This document shows positions 34,908-43,368 of a DNA stretch of 46,057 nt, in pieces. The position numbers and the translations under genes are program-made. The DNA comes from Oscillospiraceae bacterium. Lineage in GTDB: Bacteria; Bacillota; Clostridia; Oscillospirales; CAG-272. The stretch lies in contig SVTO01000019.1 of assembly GCA_015063745.1 (NCBI GenBank), positions 1-46,057 on the forward strand. Direction: 5' to 3'. A model generated the notes under the pieces. The model was not told the origin of the DNA. It saw nothing but the letters and a program-made list of their open reading frames with translations, and did no database searches. Position 1 is the first letter of the stretch, and each line of letters begins with the position of its first letter.

Positions 34908-35966
34908 TTAAATTTCCAACTCATCCTTGCTCGGGAAAGTCGGATAAACATCATCAAGATTATCGGAATACCAATATGCCACGGAAGATATATCATCCTG
35001 CAAAGGTCTGTATCTTCCATCGTCCCGCCAGCCAAGGGCCTGGATAGTCACTTTCAGGTCTTTCTTAAAATAGATCGGATCCGGCAAATGCCAGCGGTAC
35101 AAATCGAAATAAAGCTGGGAATGGTTCAGCTGGTCCTGGGTACTTACTTTGGGCATACCGGAATAGGGTGTTGTGAATTCCACGTAGGTATCGCCCGGGT
35201 ATGTGCAGAAGGCGTGGGAACCGAGGAAGTAGTCTTCCGTACCTGTGCCGCAGATGGAAGGGAATTCGCTGTCACCGTCGATATAGAACTTGATTTCGCC
35301 CTCGCCCCACCAGCCTCTGGACTTGGCACCCCAATGCATGAAGGTCCCCACATACTGGCCGTAACCCTTGATATTGTCAAGGATCACATACGGCTCCTGA
35401 TACGGCAGAGGATTGGTACGGCGGAACTGGGCATGGAAATACAGGCTGTCGGGATCAATCTCCTTTTCTTCGCAGTCGATCTGGTAATACACCCATGTGT
35501 TCTTCTTGGAAATGTTTTCCACTTCTACACGGAAACCCGTAAAATAGGGCATTTCAAAGAAGCAGTTCATAGCACGCAGGGGATTCACGCACATGGCAAG
35601 GCTGCTCAGCTGACGGTAATCGTAGGGATCGGTGTTGCAGAAGAAATCGGTCAGCGGAGCTTCCACAGCAGGATTTTCCTTGCCGTCGAAGTAGATACGG
35701 AGAATCAGTCCTCTGGGAATATCTTCCACGCAGGCTACCCAGATATGTTTGATGGCACCCTGTCCTTTGATATCGGCCAGATTCATTTTTGTACCGGCAT
35801 TTACGATGAAATAAGGACTGACCTTCCATCCCTGTCCGAGATCACGTGCACTTCCTGCACCGGTACCGGTTGTGGCCATGCCTCCCTTTCCCTTTTCACC
35901 GGTCAGATTCTCTGCCGAGATGGAAAACGTACGGATATTCTTTTTGGTGGTTACATTATGCAGCAT
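34908..35966 (-). CDS. GH172 (DUF2961) family glycosidase, copy 2
   Basis: A 352-residue DUF2961 protein, now classed as GH172, whose known members cleave alpha-fructofuranosides or alpha-D-arabinofuranosides or form difructose dianhydride. Motifs GWWGEGEIKFYIDGD and CGTGTEDYFLG supply the candidate catalytic acids. No export signal. The ATG at 35966 (MLHNVTT) follows AGGGGG; the frame extends to 36014 without support. It is a close tandem paralogue of 36024-37079 (gap 57 bp). Substrate not deducible. Confidence 0.85.
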   Translation of the reverse strand: MLHNVTTKKNIRTFSISAENLTGEKGKGGMATTGTGAGSARDLGQGWKVSPYFIVNAGTKMNLADIKGQGAIKHIWVACVEDIPRGLILRIYFDGKENPAVEAPLTDFFCNTDPYDYRQLSSLAMCVNPLRAMNCFFEMPYFTGFRVEVENISKKNTWVYYQIDCEEKEIDPDSLYFHAQFRRTNPLPYQEPYVILDNIKGYGQYVGTFMHWGAKSRGWWGEGEIKFYIDGDSEFPSICGTGTEDYFLGSHAFCTYPGDTYVEFTTPYSGMPKVSTQDQLNHSQLYFDLYRWHLPDPIYFKKDLKVTIQALGWRDDGRYRPLQDDISSVAYWYSDNLDDVYPTFPSKDELEI

Positions 35967-36023
35967 TGCTTTTCCCCCTATAAATATTCTCTTTATGGAA
36001 TTCTTTTTTTGCAAATTGCTCTG

Positions 36024-37079
36024 TCAGATCAGTTCGAGTTCTTCCATGGACGGTAAGGCCGGGTATACGTCGTCAAGGGTATTGGAGTACCAGTACGCAA
36101 CGGAGGAAATATCATCCTGCAGAGGACGGTATTTTCTGCCATTTCTCCAACCCAGCGCCTGAATGGTCACTTTCAGATCTTCCTTGAAGTATACCGGATC
36201 CGTTACGTGCCAGCGGTACAGGTCGAAATACCGCTGGCAGTTGTAGGTCTCGTCGATGGTATTCACCTTGGGCATACCTGCATAGGGCGTACAGTATTCC
36301 GTATACTTTCCGTTGACATCAAAATTGAATGCGCCGCCGAAATAGTCCTCCGTACCCGTACCGCAGATGGTGGGAAATTCTCTGTCGCCATCAATATAGA
36401 ATTTGATCTCGCCTTCACCCCACCAGCCGTTGGATTTTACGCCCCAGTGCATAAAGGTACCCACATAATGGCCACGTCCCTTGATGTTGTCCAGAATCAC
36501 ATAGGGTTCCTTATACGGCAGCGGATTGACGCGGCGGAACTGTGCGTGGAAATACAGGCTGTTTGCGGGAATTTTCTTCTCTTCGCAATCGATCTGGTAG
36601 TAGACCCAGCTGGTTTCCGTGCTGCGGTTTTCCAGTTCCACACGGAAGGACTTGAAGTAAGGCATTTCGAAATAGCAATTGTTGCCGTTTTTGGGATTCA
36701 CGCAGATGGCAAGGCTGGTAATCTGCCGGAAATCGTTGGGGTTTGTGTTGCAGAAGAAATCGTTCAAAGGTGCTTCCACAGCCGGATTTGCATGGCCGTC
36801 GAAATATATGCGCAGGATCAGTTCTCTGGGGCCGTCAAAGGCACTGGTGATCCAGATATGCTTGATGGCACCCTGTCCTTTGATATCGGCCAGTACTGCG
36901 GTTGTGCCGGATGCTATCTTCAGAAAGGGATTGACCTTCCATCCCTGACCCAGATCGGCGGCGGAATCGGAAGCACTTCCTTCAATGGCCATGCCGCCCT
37001 TCCCTTTTTCACCGGTCAGATTTTCCGCTGAAACGGAAAAAGTACGGATATCCTTTTCGGTCGTCAGATTGTTGAGCAT
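36024..37079 (-). CDS. GH172 (DUF2961) family glycosidase, copy 1
   Basis: A 351-residue GH172 paralogue. Glu222 and Glu224 in GEGEIKFY and Glu244 in GTGTEDYF are the likely catalytic or ligand carboxylates. The N-terminus TTEKDIRTFSVSAENLTGEKGKGG is shared with copy 2. It lacks a signal peptide. It is 28 bp downstream of the ymdB-type gene, so co-transcription is likely. Full-length similarity to copy 2 shows a recent tandem duplication with divergence near residues 245-265, perhaps altering specificity. Confidence 0.85.
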   Translation of the reverse strand: MLNNLTTEKDIRTFSVSAENLTGEKGKGGMAIEGSASDSAADLGQGWKVNPFLKIASGTTAVLADIKGQGAIKHIWITSAFDGPRELILRIYFDGHANPAVEAPLNDFFCNTNPNDFRQITSLAICVNPKNGNNCYFEMPYFKSFRVELENRSTETSWVYYQIDCEEKKIPANSLYFHAQFRRVNPLPYKEPYVILDNIKGRGHYVGTFMHWGVKSNGWWGEGEIKFYIDGDREFPTICGTGTEDYFGGAFNFDVNGKYTEYCTPYAGMPKVNTIDETYNCQRYFDLYRWHVTDPVYFKEDLKVTIQALGWRNGRKYRPLQDDISSVAYWYSNTLDDVYPALPSMEELELI

Positions 37080-37107
37080 GAATAATCCTCCATTATTTTC
37101 CTGTTGT

Positions 37108-37884
37108 TCAGCCGCTTACTCTTTCGGCCTTGATACATTTTCTGGTAGTCGTATCAATCTCAAAATACGCGCCGTTCACCACGGGAGAGCCTTCCGCCGG
37201 TTCGAAAACCACGGGAGTCTTTACCCGGAATTTATGGAGAATACACTCCGTCTTTACCCCGAGTACACCCGCATCGGAGCCGCACATACCCAAATCCGTA
37301 ATGTATCCCGTACCGCCCGGCAGAATCCGGATGTCTGCGGTGGGAATGTGGGTATGGGTTCCCCACAGGGCGGATAAGCGTCCGTCGGCGTGGCGTGCCA
37401 GTGCCAGTTTTTCGCTGGTGGCTTCCGCGTGAAAATCGCATACCGCTATATCGTACCGTCCGCTTTCCTTGTTCAGAATACGGTCCATGGTTTCAAAGGG
37501 AGAGGCCAGCGGTTCCATATACACGCATCCCAGCAGGTTCATCACCAGTACCGTATAGCCGGCGGCTTCCACCAGAGTATAGCCCATGCCCGGTGCTTCC
37601 GCGGGGTAGTTGGCCGGCCGGATCAGGTATTCCCCGTCGTCCAGCATACGGTACAGATCCCGTCTCTTCCATGTGTGGTTGCCGCCCGTGATGACATCCG
37701 CACCGCAGTCGTACAGCCGTTCTGCCGCTTCCTTGGACAGGCCGTTGCTCTTCGCGGCGTTTTCTCCGTTGACAATCACGATATCCGGCTTATATTTCCG
37801 GTGCAGCTCCCGCAGGACGCCGCTTTCCAGATATTCCAGTCCGCATTTGCCCACAACATCGCCGAGGCACAATAATTTGATCAT
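37108..37884 (-). CDS. ymdB: YmdB-type metallophosphoesterase (TIGR00282)
   Basis: A 258-residue calcineurin-like phosphodiesterase. Metal-site motifs: LGDVVGKCG (Asp), VNGENAA (Asn/Glu), GGNHTW (Asn/His) and DFHAEATSEK and WGTHTHIPTAD (His). Homologues hydrolyse 2',3'-cAMP and affect biofilm and motility in Bacillus. Start at 37884 (MIKLL) with GGAG; the frame to 37929 runs back toward a terminator hairpin. The gene follows mgsA by 93 bp, with a terminator between. Confidence 0.9.
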   Translation of the reverse strand: MIKLLCLGDVVGKCGLEYLESGVLRELHRKYKPDIVIVNGENAAKSNGLSKEAAERLYDCGADVITGGNHTWKRRDLYRMLDDGEYLIRPANYPAEAPGMGYTLVEAAGYTVLVMNLLGCVYMEPLASPFETMDRILNKESGRYDIAVCDFHAEATSEKLALARHADGRLSALWGTHTHIPTADIRILPGGTGYITDLGMCGSDAGVLGVKTECILHKFRVKTPVVFEPAEGSPVVNGAYFEIDTTTRKCIKAERVSG

Positions 37885-37910
37885 TTTTCTTCTCCGTTCT
37901 GCAATGTAAG

Positions 37911-37962
37911 AAAAAAGCTTTCCGGACATCCGACCGACGGGGATCAGGCGGATGCGGAAAGC
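37911..37962 (-). terminator. Intrinsic terminator/attenuator after mgsA
   Basis: On the minus strand GCTTTCCGCATCCG pairs with CGGATGTCCGGAAAGC, then T6. It lies only about 26 bp before the ymdB ATG, so ymdB either needs read-through or a start site inside the hairpin. Read-through control is inferred. Confidence 0.75.
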
Positions 37963-37977
37963 CGTAATTCGTGTTTT

Positions 37978-38415
37978 TCAATAAGACAATCCCCGTCTGC
38001 GGCGGTTGTAGTCGGATTTCGGATTGACGATTTCACGCCAGTCCAGATCTCCGTGATCCAGCGCGCAGATGAGCACTTCCGCTGTGGCAATATTGGTAGC
38101 TACAGGAACATTGTGCACATCACACATACGCAGAAGATTGTGTTCACTTTCGTCGTAAACCTGCTTCGGTGTGGTGGAGCGGAAATACAGAAGTACGTCG
38201 ATCTCGTTGTAGGAGATGCGGGACGTGATCTGCTGTTCCCCGCCATGAGAGCCGGACAGAAGCTTCTCGATCTCAAGACCGGTGGCTTCCTGCACATACT
38301 TGCCGGTCGTACTGGTCGCACAGATGTGATGCTTGGAAAGTATTCCGCAATAAGCAATACAAAACTGTGTCATCAGCTCCTTCTTGGTGTCATCGGCGAT
38401 CAATGCAATGTCCAT
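37978..38415 (-). CDS. mgsA: Methylglyoxal synthase
   Basis: A 145-residue enzyme turning dihydroxyacetone phosphate into methylglyoxal and phosphate, a phosphate-starvation bypass of glycolysis. N-terminal MDIALIADDTKK (Asp, Lys), ATSTTGKYVQE (phosphate-binding loop), SGSHGGEQQI (GGDQQI family, catalytic region), and VATNIATAE. Length is typical. ATG at 38415 follows AAAGGA. Confidence 0.94.
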   Translation of the reverse strand: MDIALIADDTKKELMTQFCIAYCGILSKHHICATSTTGKYVQEATGLEIEKLLSGSHGGEQQITSRISYNEIDVLLYFRSTTPKQVYDESEHNLLRMCDVHNVPVATNIATAEVLICALDHGDLDWREIVNPKSDYNRRRRGLSY

Positions 38416-38480
38416 AATAAACCGTTCCTTTCTCAATACTGTATGTATCTTTATATACTATAAACGAATCATATACCGGA

Positions 38481-39278
38481 TCACAGTGCCCGGCTGCGCT
38501 TCATGCCGCGGATCCCCGCAAACAGAGGCACATCATATCCCGTCAGGCGGCGCACGATGTTCCCGTACGCAGTCATGGCGGCGGATTTCACGGAAGGAAC
38601 CTTCCCTTTTTCCTGGGCGGCAAGCAGTTTCCCATCCAGCGGAACGACACCCACGCATTTCAGTCCGCTTGTGTCGATCATGGAAAGCATGCCCGCTCTC
38701 TGTCCCTTCGATGCCGCCCGGATGTCGAAGCTGCAGATCACCAGTCTGGTCATCTGTACCTTTCCCATACCGTTCAGCTGGGAGGCTGTGTAGGATGCGG
38801 CGCGGATGGAAGCGGGACTCTGCTCCGTACATACCAGAACCGTATCCGCCATAGACGTCAGGGCTTCCGGAATGCTGTAACCGCTGCCGGTATCCAGAAT
38901 TACGATATCAAATCCTTCGGCGATTTTTCTGCAGCCCTCTGCGATTCCCTCTGCCATACTGCCGTACTTTGCGCAGATCTCTTCCTCCTGACGGCGCAGG
39001 GGAGAGGCACACAGGTACAGGGAGGGATACTTTTCGGGCAGGGGAGGATAAACAGCCGCATCCGGCAGACAACGCTCCAGAATCACATCTCCCAGATGGA
39101 AGAGCGGGGCGTTTTCCGCTTCGAAAAACATTTCCAGACTGCGGGATGCCGGGTCACAGTCCGCCAGCAGTACCTTTTTGCCCATTGCGGCATACTGCAG
39201 CGCAACACCGGCTGCTGTAGTGGATTTCCCGACACCGCCTTTGGCGGAAGCCGTCAGCAGAATCTTTGGAATGTGCAT
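38481..39278 (-). CDS. MinD/ParA-like P-loop ATPase
   Basis: A 265-residue deviant Walker A ATPase: SAKGGVGKSTT (residues about 10-20), switch DCDPASRS, Walker B IVILDTGSG. It lacks an obvious C-terminal amphipathic helix of true MinD, and there is no minC beside it. A chromosome/plasmid segregation, cell-division or flagellar-placement role is possible. The start at 39278 follows GGAGG with 10 bp spacing. First gene of the minus-strand run, with its own promoter. Confidence 0.85.
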   Translation of the reverse strand: MHIPKILLTASAKGGVGKSTTAAGVALQYAAMGKKVLLADCDPASRSLEMFFEAENAPLFHLGDVILERCLPDAAVYPPLPEKYPSLYLCASPLRRQEEEICAKYGSMAEGIAEGCRKIAEGFDIVILDTGSGYSIPEALTSMADTVLVCTEQSPASIRAASYTASQLNGMGKVQMTRLVICSFDIRAASKGQRAGMLSMIDTSGLKCVGVVPLDGKLLAAQEKGKVPSVKSAAMTAYGNIVRRLTGYDVPLFAGIRGMKRSRAL

Positions 39279-39345
39279 GAAAACCCACCCTCCGTGACAG
39301 AATACGCACGGTACAGGAATAAAATAGCGAAATCCGTGCATATAA

Positions 39346-39375
39346 ATTATACCACTTCACTATGCATATTGTCAA
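39346..39375 (-). promoter_or_regulatory. MinD-like gene promoter
   Basis: On the minus strand TTGACA (39375-39370), 18-bp spacer, TATAAT (39351-39346), a close consensus. Confidence 0.75.
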
Positions 39376-39647
39376 TAGCCACAGAAATATTTTTACTTTA
39401 ATTTACACAATCAATGCAATATTGCCACAGGTTCCCGTCTATTCCCCGTGTTTGCCGAAATTGTTTACAAAGTTGTCACGAATTATTCAAGGACACTTCA
39501 CAAACGGCAGGTTTCCCGGGAATGTCAAAATACAGGATATACGGTAATTTGCACATTTTCTCCCAAAAAGGCAAAGAAGTCCTGATGCCTATTGTAACAG
39601 CCGACCCCGAATTACGAAAAAATTAAAGAATTATCCTATTATTCGTA
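39376..39647. other. Non-coding divergent intergenic region
   Basis: About 270 bp, A/T-rich, between the divergent MinD-like and glyA promoters. I see no conserved ORF and no strong inverted repeat. Confidence 0.6.
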
Positions 39648-39676
39648 TTGCAATTTATTGGGTTTACTGATATAAT
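39648..39676 (+). promoter_or_regulatory. glyA promoter
   Basis: TTGCAA (39648-39653), 17-bp spacer, TATAAT (39671-39676). The leader to the ATG at 39738 is about 55 bp. Confidence 0.8.
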
Positions 39677-39737
39677 AATATACAGAAAAGTATGTACGCT
39701 GCCATCTGCAGAAAGTGGCAGAAAAATGGAGGTTAAT

Positions 39738-40982
39738 ATGAGTGTAGACAAGCAGATTGAAATGCTCTCCCAGGCGGATCCGGCCATCGGCGCCGTTGTG
39801 GCAGAAGAGCTCAAGAGACAGAGAGACGGTATTGAACTGATCGCATCCGAAAACGTAGTATCCGAAGCGGTTATGCTCGCTATGGGCAGTCCTCTTACCA
39901 ACAAGTATGCGGAAGGTTATTCCGGGAAGCGTTATTACGGCGGTTGTCAGGTTGTGGACAAGGCGGAAGATATCGCCATTGAACGTGCCAAGGAACTGTT
40001 CGGTGCGGAATTCGTAAACGTACAGCCGCACAGCGGTGCGCAGGCCAACACTGCCGTATACTTTGCGTTGCTGAAGCCAGGTGACACCGTTCTCGGTATG
40101 GACCTTGCCTGCGGCGGTCATCTGACTCACGGAAGCCCTGTTAACATCTCCGGTATGTATTACAATTTCATCCCCTACGGTGTAACCGACGACGGTATTC
40201 TGGATTACGAAGGACTGGAAAAGCTGGCGAGAGAACACAAGCCCAAGCTGATTGTTGCCGGTGCTTCCGCTTATCCCCGTATTATCGATTTCGAACGTAT
40301 TTCCAAGGTTGCCAAGGAAGTCGGCGCGTACTTCATGGTAGATATGGCCCACATCGCCGGTCTGGTTGCCGCAGGTGTGCATCCCTCTCCCGTTCCCTAT
40401 GCCGACATCGTGACCACCACCACCCACAAGACCCTCCGCGGTCCCAGAGGCGGTATGATCATGTGCAGAGAAGAACTGGGCAAGGCCATCAACAAGGCCA
40501 TCTTCCCCGGTACACAGGGCGGTCCTCTGATGCACGTTATTGCAGCCAAAGCTGTTTCCTTCGGTGAAGCCCTGCAGCCTGCCTTCAAGGCATATCAGCA
40601 GCAGATCGTGAAGAATGCACAGGCTCTGGCCGAAGGTCTGCTGGCGGAAGGCTTCAAGCTGGTTTCCGGCGGTACGGACAACCACCTGATGCTGTGTGAC
40701 CTGCGTCCCTTTGATCTGACCGGTAAGGAATTCGAACGCCGTCTGGACGAAGTGAACATCACCGTAAACAAGAACGCCATCCCCAATGATCCCCAGTCCC
40801 CCTTCGTGACCAGCGGTGTACGCATCGGTACCCCTGCCGTAACCAGCCGCGGTCTGGTGGAAGAGGACATGAAGACCCTCGCACGTCTGATCGGTATGGC
40901 AGCCAAGGATTTCGAAGGCAATGCAGATGCCATCCGCGCCGAAGTCAAGGCTCTGTGCGAAAAGTATCCCCTGTACAGATAA
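39738..40982 (+). CDS. glyA: Serine hydroxymethyltransferase
   Basis: A 414-residue PLP enzyme interconverting serine and glycine with tetrahydrofolate. It has [10 protein letters not shown] near 33, [45 protein letters not shown] with the PLP Lys, and FPGTQGGP. Length is typical. ATG at 39738 follows GGAGG; the upstream frame to 39648 is just promoter. A plus-strand run begins here. Confidence 0.97.
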   Translation: MSVDKQIEMLSQADPAIGAVVAEELKRQRDGIELIASENVVSEAVMLAMGSPLTNKYAEGYSGKRYYGGCQVVDKAEDIAIERAKELFGAEFVNVQPHSGAQANTAVYFALLKPGDTVLGMDLACGGHLTHGSPVNISGMYYNFIPYGVTDDGILDYEGLEKLAREHKPKLIVAGASAYPRIIDFERISKVAKEVGAYFMVDMAHIAGLVAAGVHPSPVPYADIVTTTTHKTLRGPRGGMIMCREELGKAINKAIFPGTQGGPLMHVIAAKAVSFGEALQPAFKAYQQQIVKNAQALAEGLLAEGFKLVSGGTDNHLMLCDLRPFDLTGKEFERRLDEVNITVNKNAIPNDPQSPFVTSGVRIGTPAVTSRGLVEEDMKTLARLIGMAAKDFEGNADAIRAEVKALCEKYPLYR

Positions 40983-41058
40983 ATCAGAAATCACCCATGC
41001 CCCGTCCGTGACGGATTTCCCGAACGATACGGATATCCCGGTGTAAAAGGAGTAAAAT

Positions 41059-41319
41059 ATGCAGAAAAATGATATGGAAAAAACGATCACTTTCTCCATT
41101 CATGAGGAGGATCGTGACAGAGAAAGACGACAGATGCTCCGCGCTGTCTATGATGCTCTGACGGAAAAAGGACATCAGCCCATCGACCAGCTGGTAGGAT
41201 ATATCCTGACGGAAGATCCCACCTACATCACCAACCACAAGAATGCCAGAGGGATGATCCGCCGTATTGACCGGTACGAACTGATCGCGGCTCTTCTGAA
41301 GGAGTATCTTGGTGTATAA
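41059..41319 (+). CDS. ireB: IreB-family regulatory protein (UPF0297)
   Basis: An 86-residue small protein, ME.TITFSI near the start, QPIDQLVGYILTEDPTYI and ARGMIRRIDRYEL. IreB is phosphorylated by the IreK Ser/Thr kinase in enterococci and affects cephalosporin tolerance and cell-wall stress. AAAGGAG precedes the ATG. It overlaps the next gene by 8 bp. Confidence 0.92.
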   Translation: MQKNDMEKTITFSIHEEDRDRERRQMLRAVYDALTEKGHQPIDQLVGYILTEDPTYITNHKNARGMIRRIDRYELIAALLKEYLGV

Positions 41320-42406
41320 AACGGAAAAACTTGATTTTGCTGCGGGGAGCGGAGTACCGGGAAAACGGATTCTGTCTCCCCGTATTCCGCCTGTAACCAG
41401 GCTTGCCGTGGGTTCCCTTACGGTGGGTCCTCTGCAGGCCAATCTGCCCGTGGAGCGTGCCGGCGAGATACTGGCCTATGCCTTTGACAGGGGCATCAAT
41501 TTTCTGGACACGGCGCAGTATTACCGGAATTATGCGCACATCAGAGAAGGTCTGAAACGCTGCCGTCGGCCGGAGGATGTGGTGATCTCCTCCAAAAGCT
41601 ATTGCTACGACAGGGCGGGGGCTGTCTCCGCTGTGGAAGAAGCCAGAAAAGCCCTGGACCGCGACCGGATCGAGATTTTCATGCTTCATGAGCAGGAAAG
41701 CATCCACACGCTCAGAGGACACAGAGAAGCGCTGGACTGTCTGTTCGAGCTGCGGGAAAAGGGTATCATCGGTGCTGTGGGCATTTCCACCCATCATGTG
41801 GCCGCGGTGGAAGGTGCGCTGATTTTACACGCAGAAGGAACGCCCCTGGACGTGATCCATCCCCTGTTCAACAAGGCGGGGATCGGAATTGCGGACGGTA
41901 CTGCGGCTGATATGGAAGAAGCGCTGGACAGACTCCATGGGGTCGGATGCGGCATATTCGGCATGAAGGCCCTGGGCGGCGGCCATCTGTACAAAACCGC
42001 CGGGGAAGCCTTCGATTTTGTGTTGTCCAAGCCTTTTATGGATTCCGTGGCCGTAGGTATGCAGTCCGAGGCGGAAGTGGATGCCAACATAGCCTACTTC
42101 TCCGCCGGCCGTTTCCCCGATGCAGCCGCAGAGCAGCTGAACAAGCAGAAACGGCAGCTGCGGATCGAGGAATACTGCGAGGCCTGCGGGAACTGTGTAA
42201 AACGGTGTCCCCAGAAGGCGCTGACCATTGAGGAGATCACGGAGGATACGGAAGAAAATCCTTACGATTTCTCCGGGGATTTCGCTGCTTTGGCGGATAT
42301 CCCGGCAAATACAAACAGAAAACGTGCGCAGGTGGATGCGGACAAATGTGTGCTGTGCGGCTACTGTACGGCGGTTTGTCCCCTGTTTGCGCTGAAGGTA
42401 TATTGA
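41312..42406 (+). CDS. Aldo/keto reductase with 2x[4Fe-4S] domain
   Basis: A 364-residue protein. AKR barrel residues about 25-290: GINFLDTAQYYRN (Asp/Tyr), FMLHEQES and GIFGMKALGGGHL. Then a ferredoxin-like C-terminus CEACGNCVKRC and CVLCGYCTAVC, two Cys4 sites. The coupling suggests ferredoxin- or other electron-carrier-linked reduction instead of NAD(P)H alone; the substrate is unknown. The GTG at 41312 is preferred because of the 7-bp spacing from GGAG; a TTG three bases earlier is the alternative. Confidence 0.9.
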   Translation: MYKTEKLDFAAGSGVPGKRILSPRIPPVTRLAVGSLTVGPLQANLPVERAGEILAYAFDRGINFLDTAQYYRNYAHIREGLKRCRRPEDVVISSKSYCYDRAGAVSAVEEARKALDRDRIEIFMLHEQESIHTLRGHREALDCLFELREKGIIGAVGISTHHVAAVEGALILHAEGTPLDVIHPLFNKAGIGIADGTAADMEEALDRLHGVGCGIFGMKALGGGHLYKTAGEAFDFVLSKPFMDSVAVGMQSEAEVDANIAYFSAGRFPDAAAEQLNKQKRQLRIEEYCEACGNCVKRCPQKALTIEEITEDTEENPYDFSGDFAALADIPANTNRKRAQVDADKCVLCGYCTAVCPLFALKVY

Positions 42407-42408
42407 TC

Positions 42409-43368
42409 ATGCAGATGATTTCGCTGAAAAACAGTACGGGAAAGATCCCCCACGGTGCTGTATGGGTACTGGGATTTTTCGACGGTGTCCATGCCGGGCA
42501 TCGGCTGTTATTGGAAAAGGCAGCTCTTACTGCCGGGAAGACCGGAGATTCTCCTTTGCCCGTGGCGGTATGGAGCTTTGCTTCCCTTCCCAAAGCGGAT
42601 ATTTTACTGACCACACGGGAAGAAAGTGCCGCGCTGCTTGGTGAATACGGAGCAGATTGGCTGGTTCTGGCGGATTTTGACGCGGTTTCCTATCTGGACG
42701 GAGAGACCTTCTTCCGTTCTCATTTACTGGAAGCTTTTGCGCCTGCTGCCATTGTATGCGGATTCAATTTCCGGTTCGGATGCGGCGGCAGATGGACGGC
42801 GGCGGATCTGGCGGAAATGGGTCGGGCAGCCGGTGTGCCTGTGGAAATTGCGGATGCCTTTACGGATGGGGACGGTGTACCCGTTTCATCCACCCGTATC
42901 CGTACGCTGATTCAGGATGGAGAAATGGAAAAAGCCACTTCTCTCTTAGGCAGACCCTACAGCATCACAGCCCCAGTGGAACACGGTAAAAAACTGGGAC
43001 GCACCATCGGTTTTCCCACCATCAATCAGCGGATGCCGGAGAAAAAAGCGGTACCGGCTCATGGGATCTATCTGTGCTGTGCATCCTTTACGGATGGAGA
43101 CGGTACGGTATACGATCTGCCCGGTGTGTGCAATATCGGATTCCGGCCCACGGTGAACAGTGACCGGTCGGATATTACGCTGGAAACCTTTATTCTCGGA
43201 TATCACGGGGATCTGTACGGCAGAGATGTACGGATTTCCCTGTACAAAAAACAACGGGACGAGCAGAAATTCCCCGATGTGGATGTGCTGTCCCGGCAGA
43301 TCGCCGACGATGCGGCTGCGGCTGAAGCGTATTTTGCGGCTGCGGAAGGAGGAAGAATATGTTTCTGA
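42409..43368 (+). CDS. ribF: Bifunctional riboflavin kinase/FAD synthetase
   Basis: A 319-residue enzyme making FMN and FAD from riboflavin. The N-terminal nucleotidyltransferase part has GFFDGVHAGHR near residue 20 and CGFNFRFGCGG; the C-terminal riboflavin kinase has RPYSITAPVEHGKKLGRTIGFPTIN, GVCNIGFRPTV and LETFIL. The start at 42409 follows the upstream TGA closely; MQMISL or the next Met is possible. It overlaps the next gene by 10 bp. Confidence 0.95.
   Translation: MQMISLKNSTGKIPHGAVWVLGFFDGVHAGHRLLLEKAALTAGKTGDSPLPVAVWSFASLPKADILLTTREESAALLGEYGADWLVLADFDAVSYLDGETFFRSHLLEAFAPAAIVCGFNFRFGCGGRWTAADLAEMGRAAGVPVEIADAFTDGDGVPVSSTRIRTLIQDGEMEKATSLLGRPYSITAPVEHGKKLGRTIGFPTINQRMPEKKAVPAHGIYLCCASFTDGDGTVYDLPGVCNIGFRPTVNSDRSDITLETFILGYHGDLYGRDVRISLYKKQRDEQKFPDVDVLSRQIADDAAAAEAYFAAAEGGRICF

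Noticed and set aside
39639-41099. 486-residue minus-strand ORF
   Set aside because: Antisense to glyA; the PLP motifs and promoter define the plus-strand gene.
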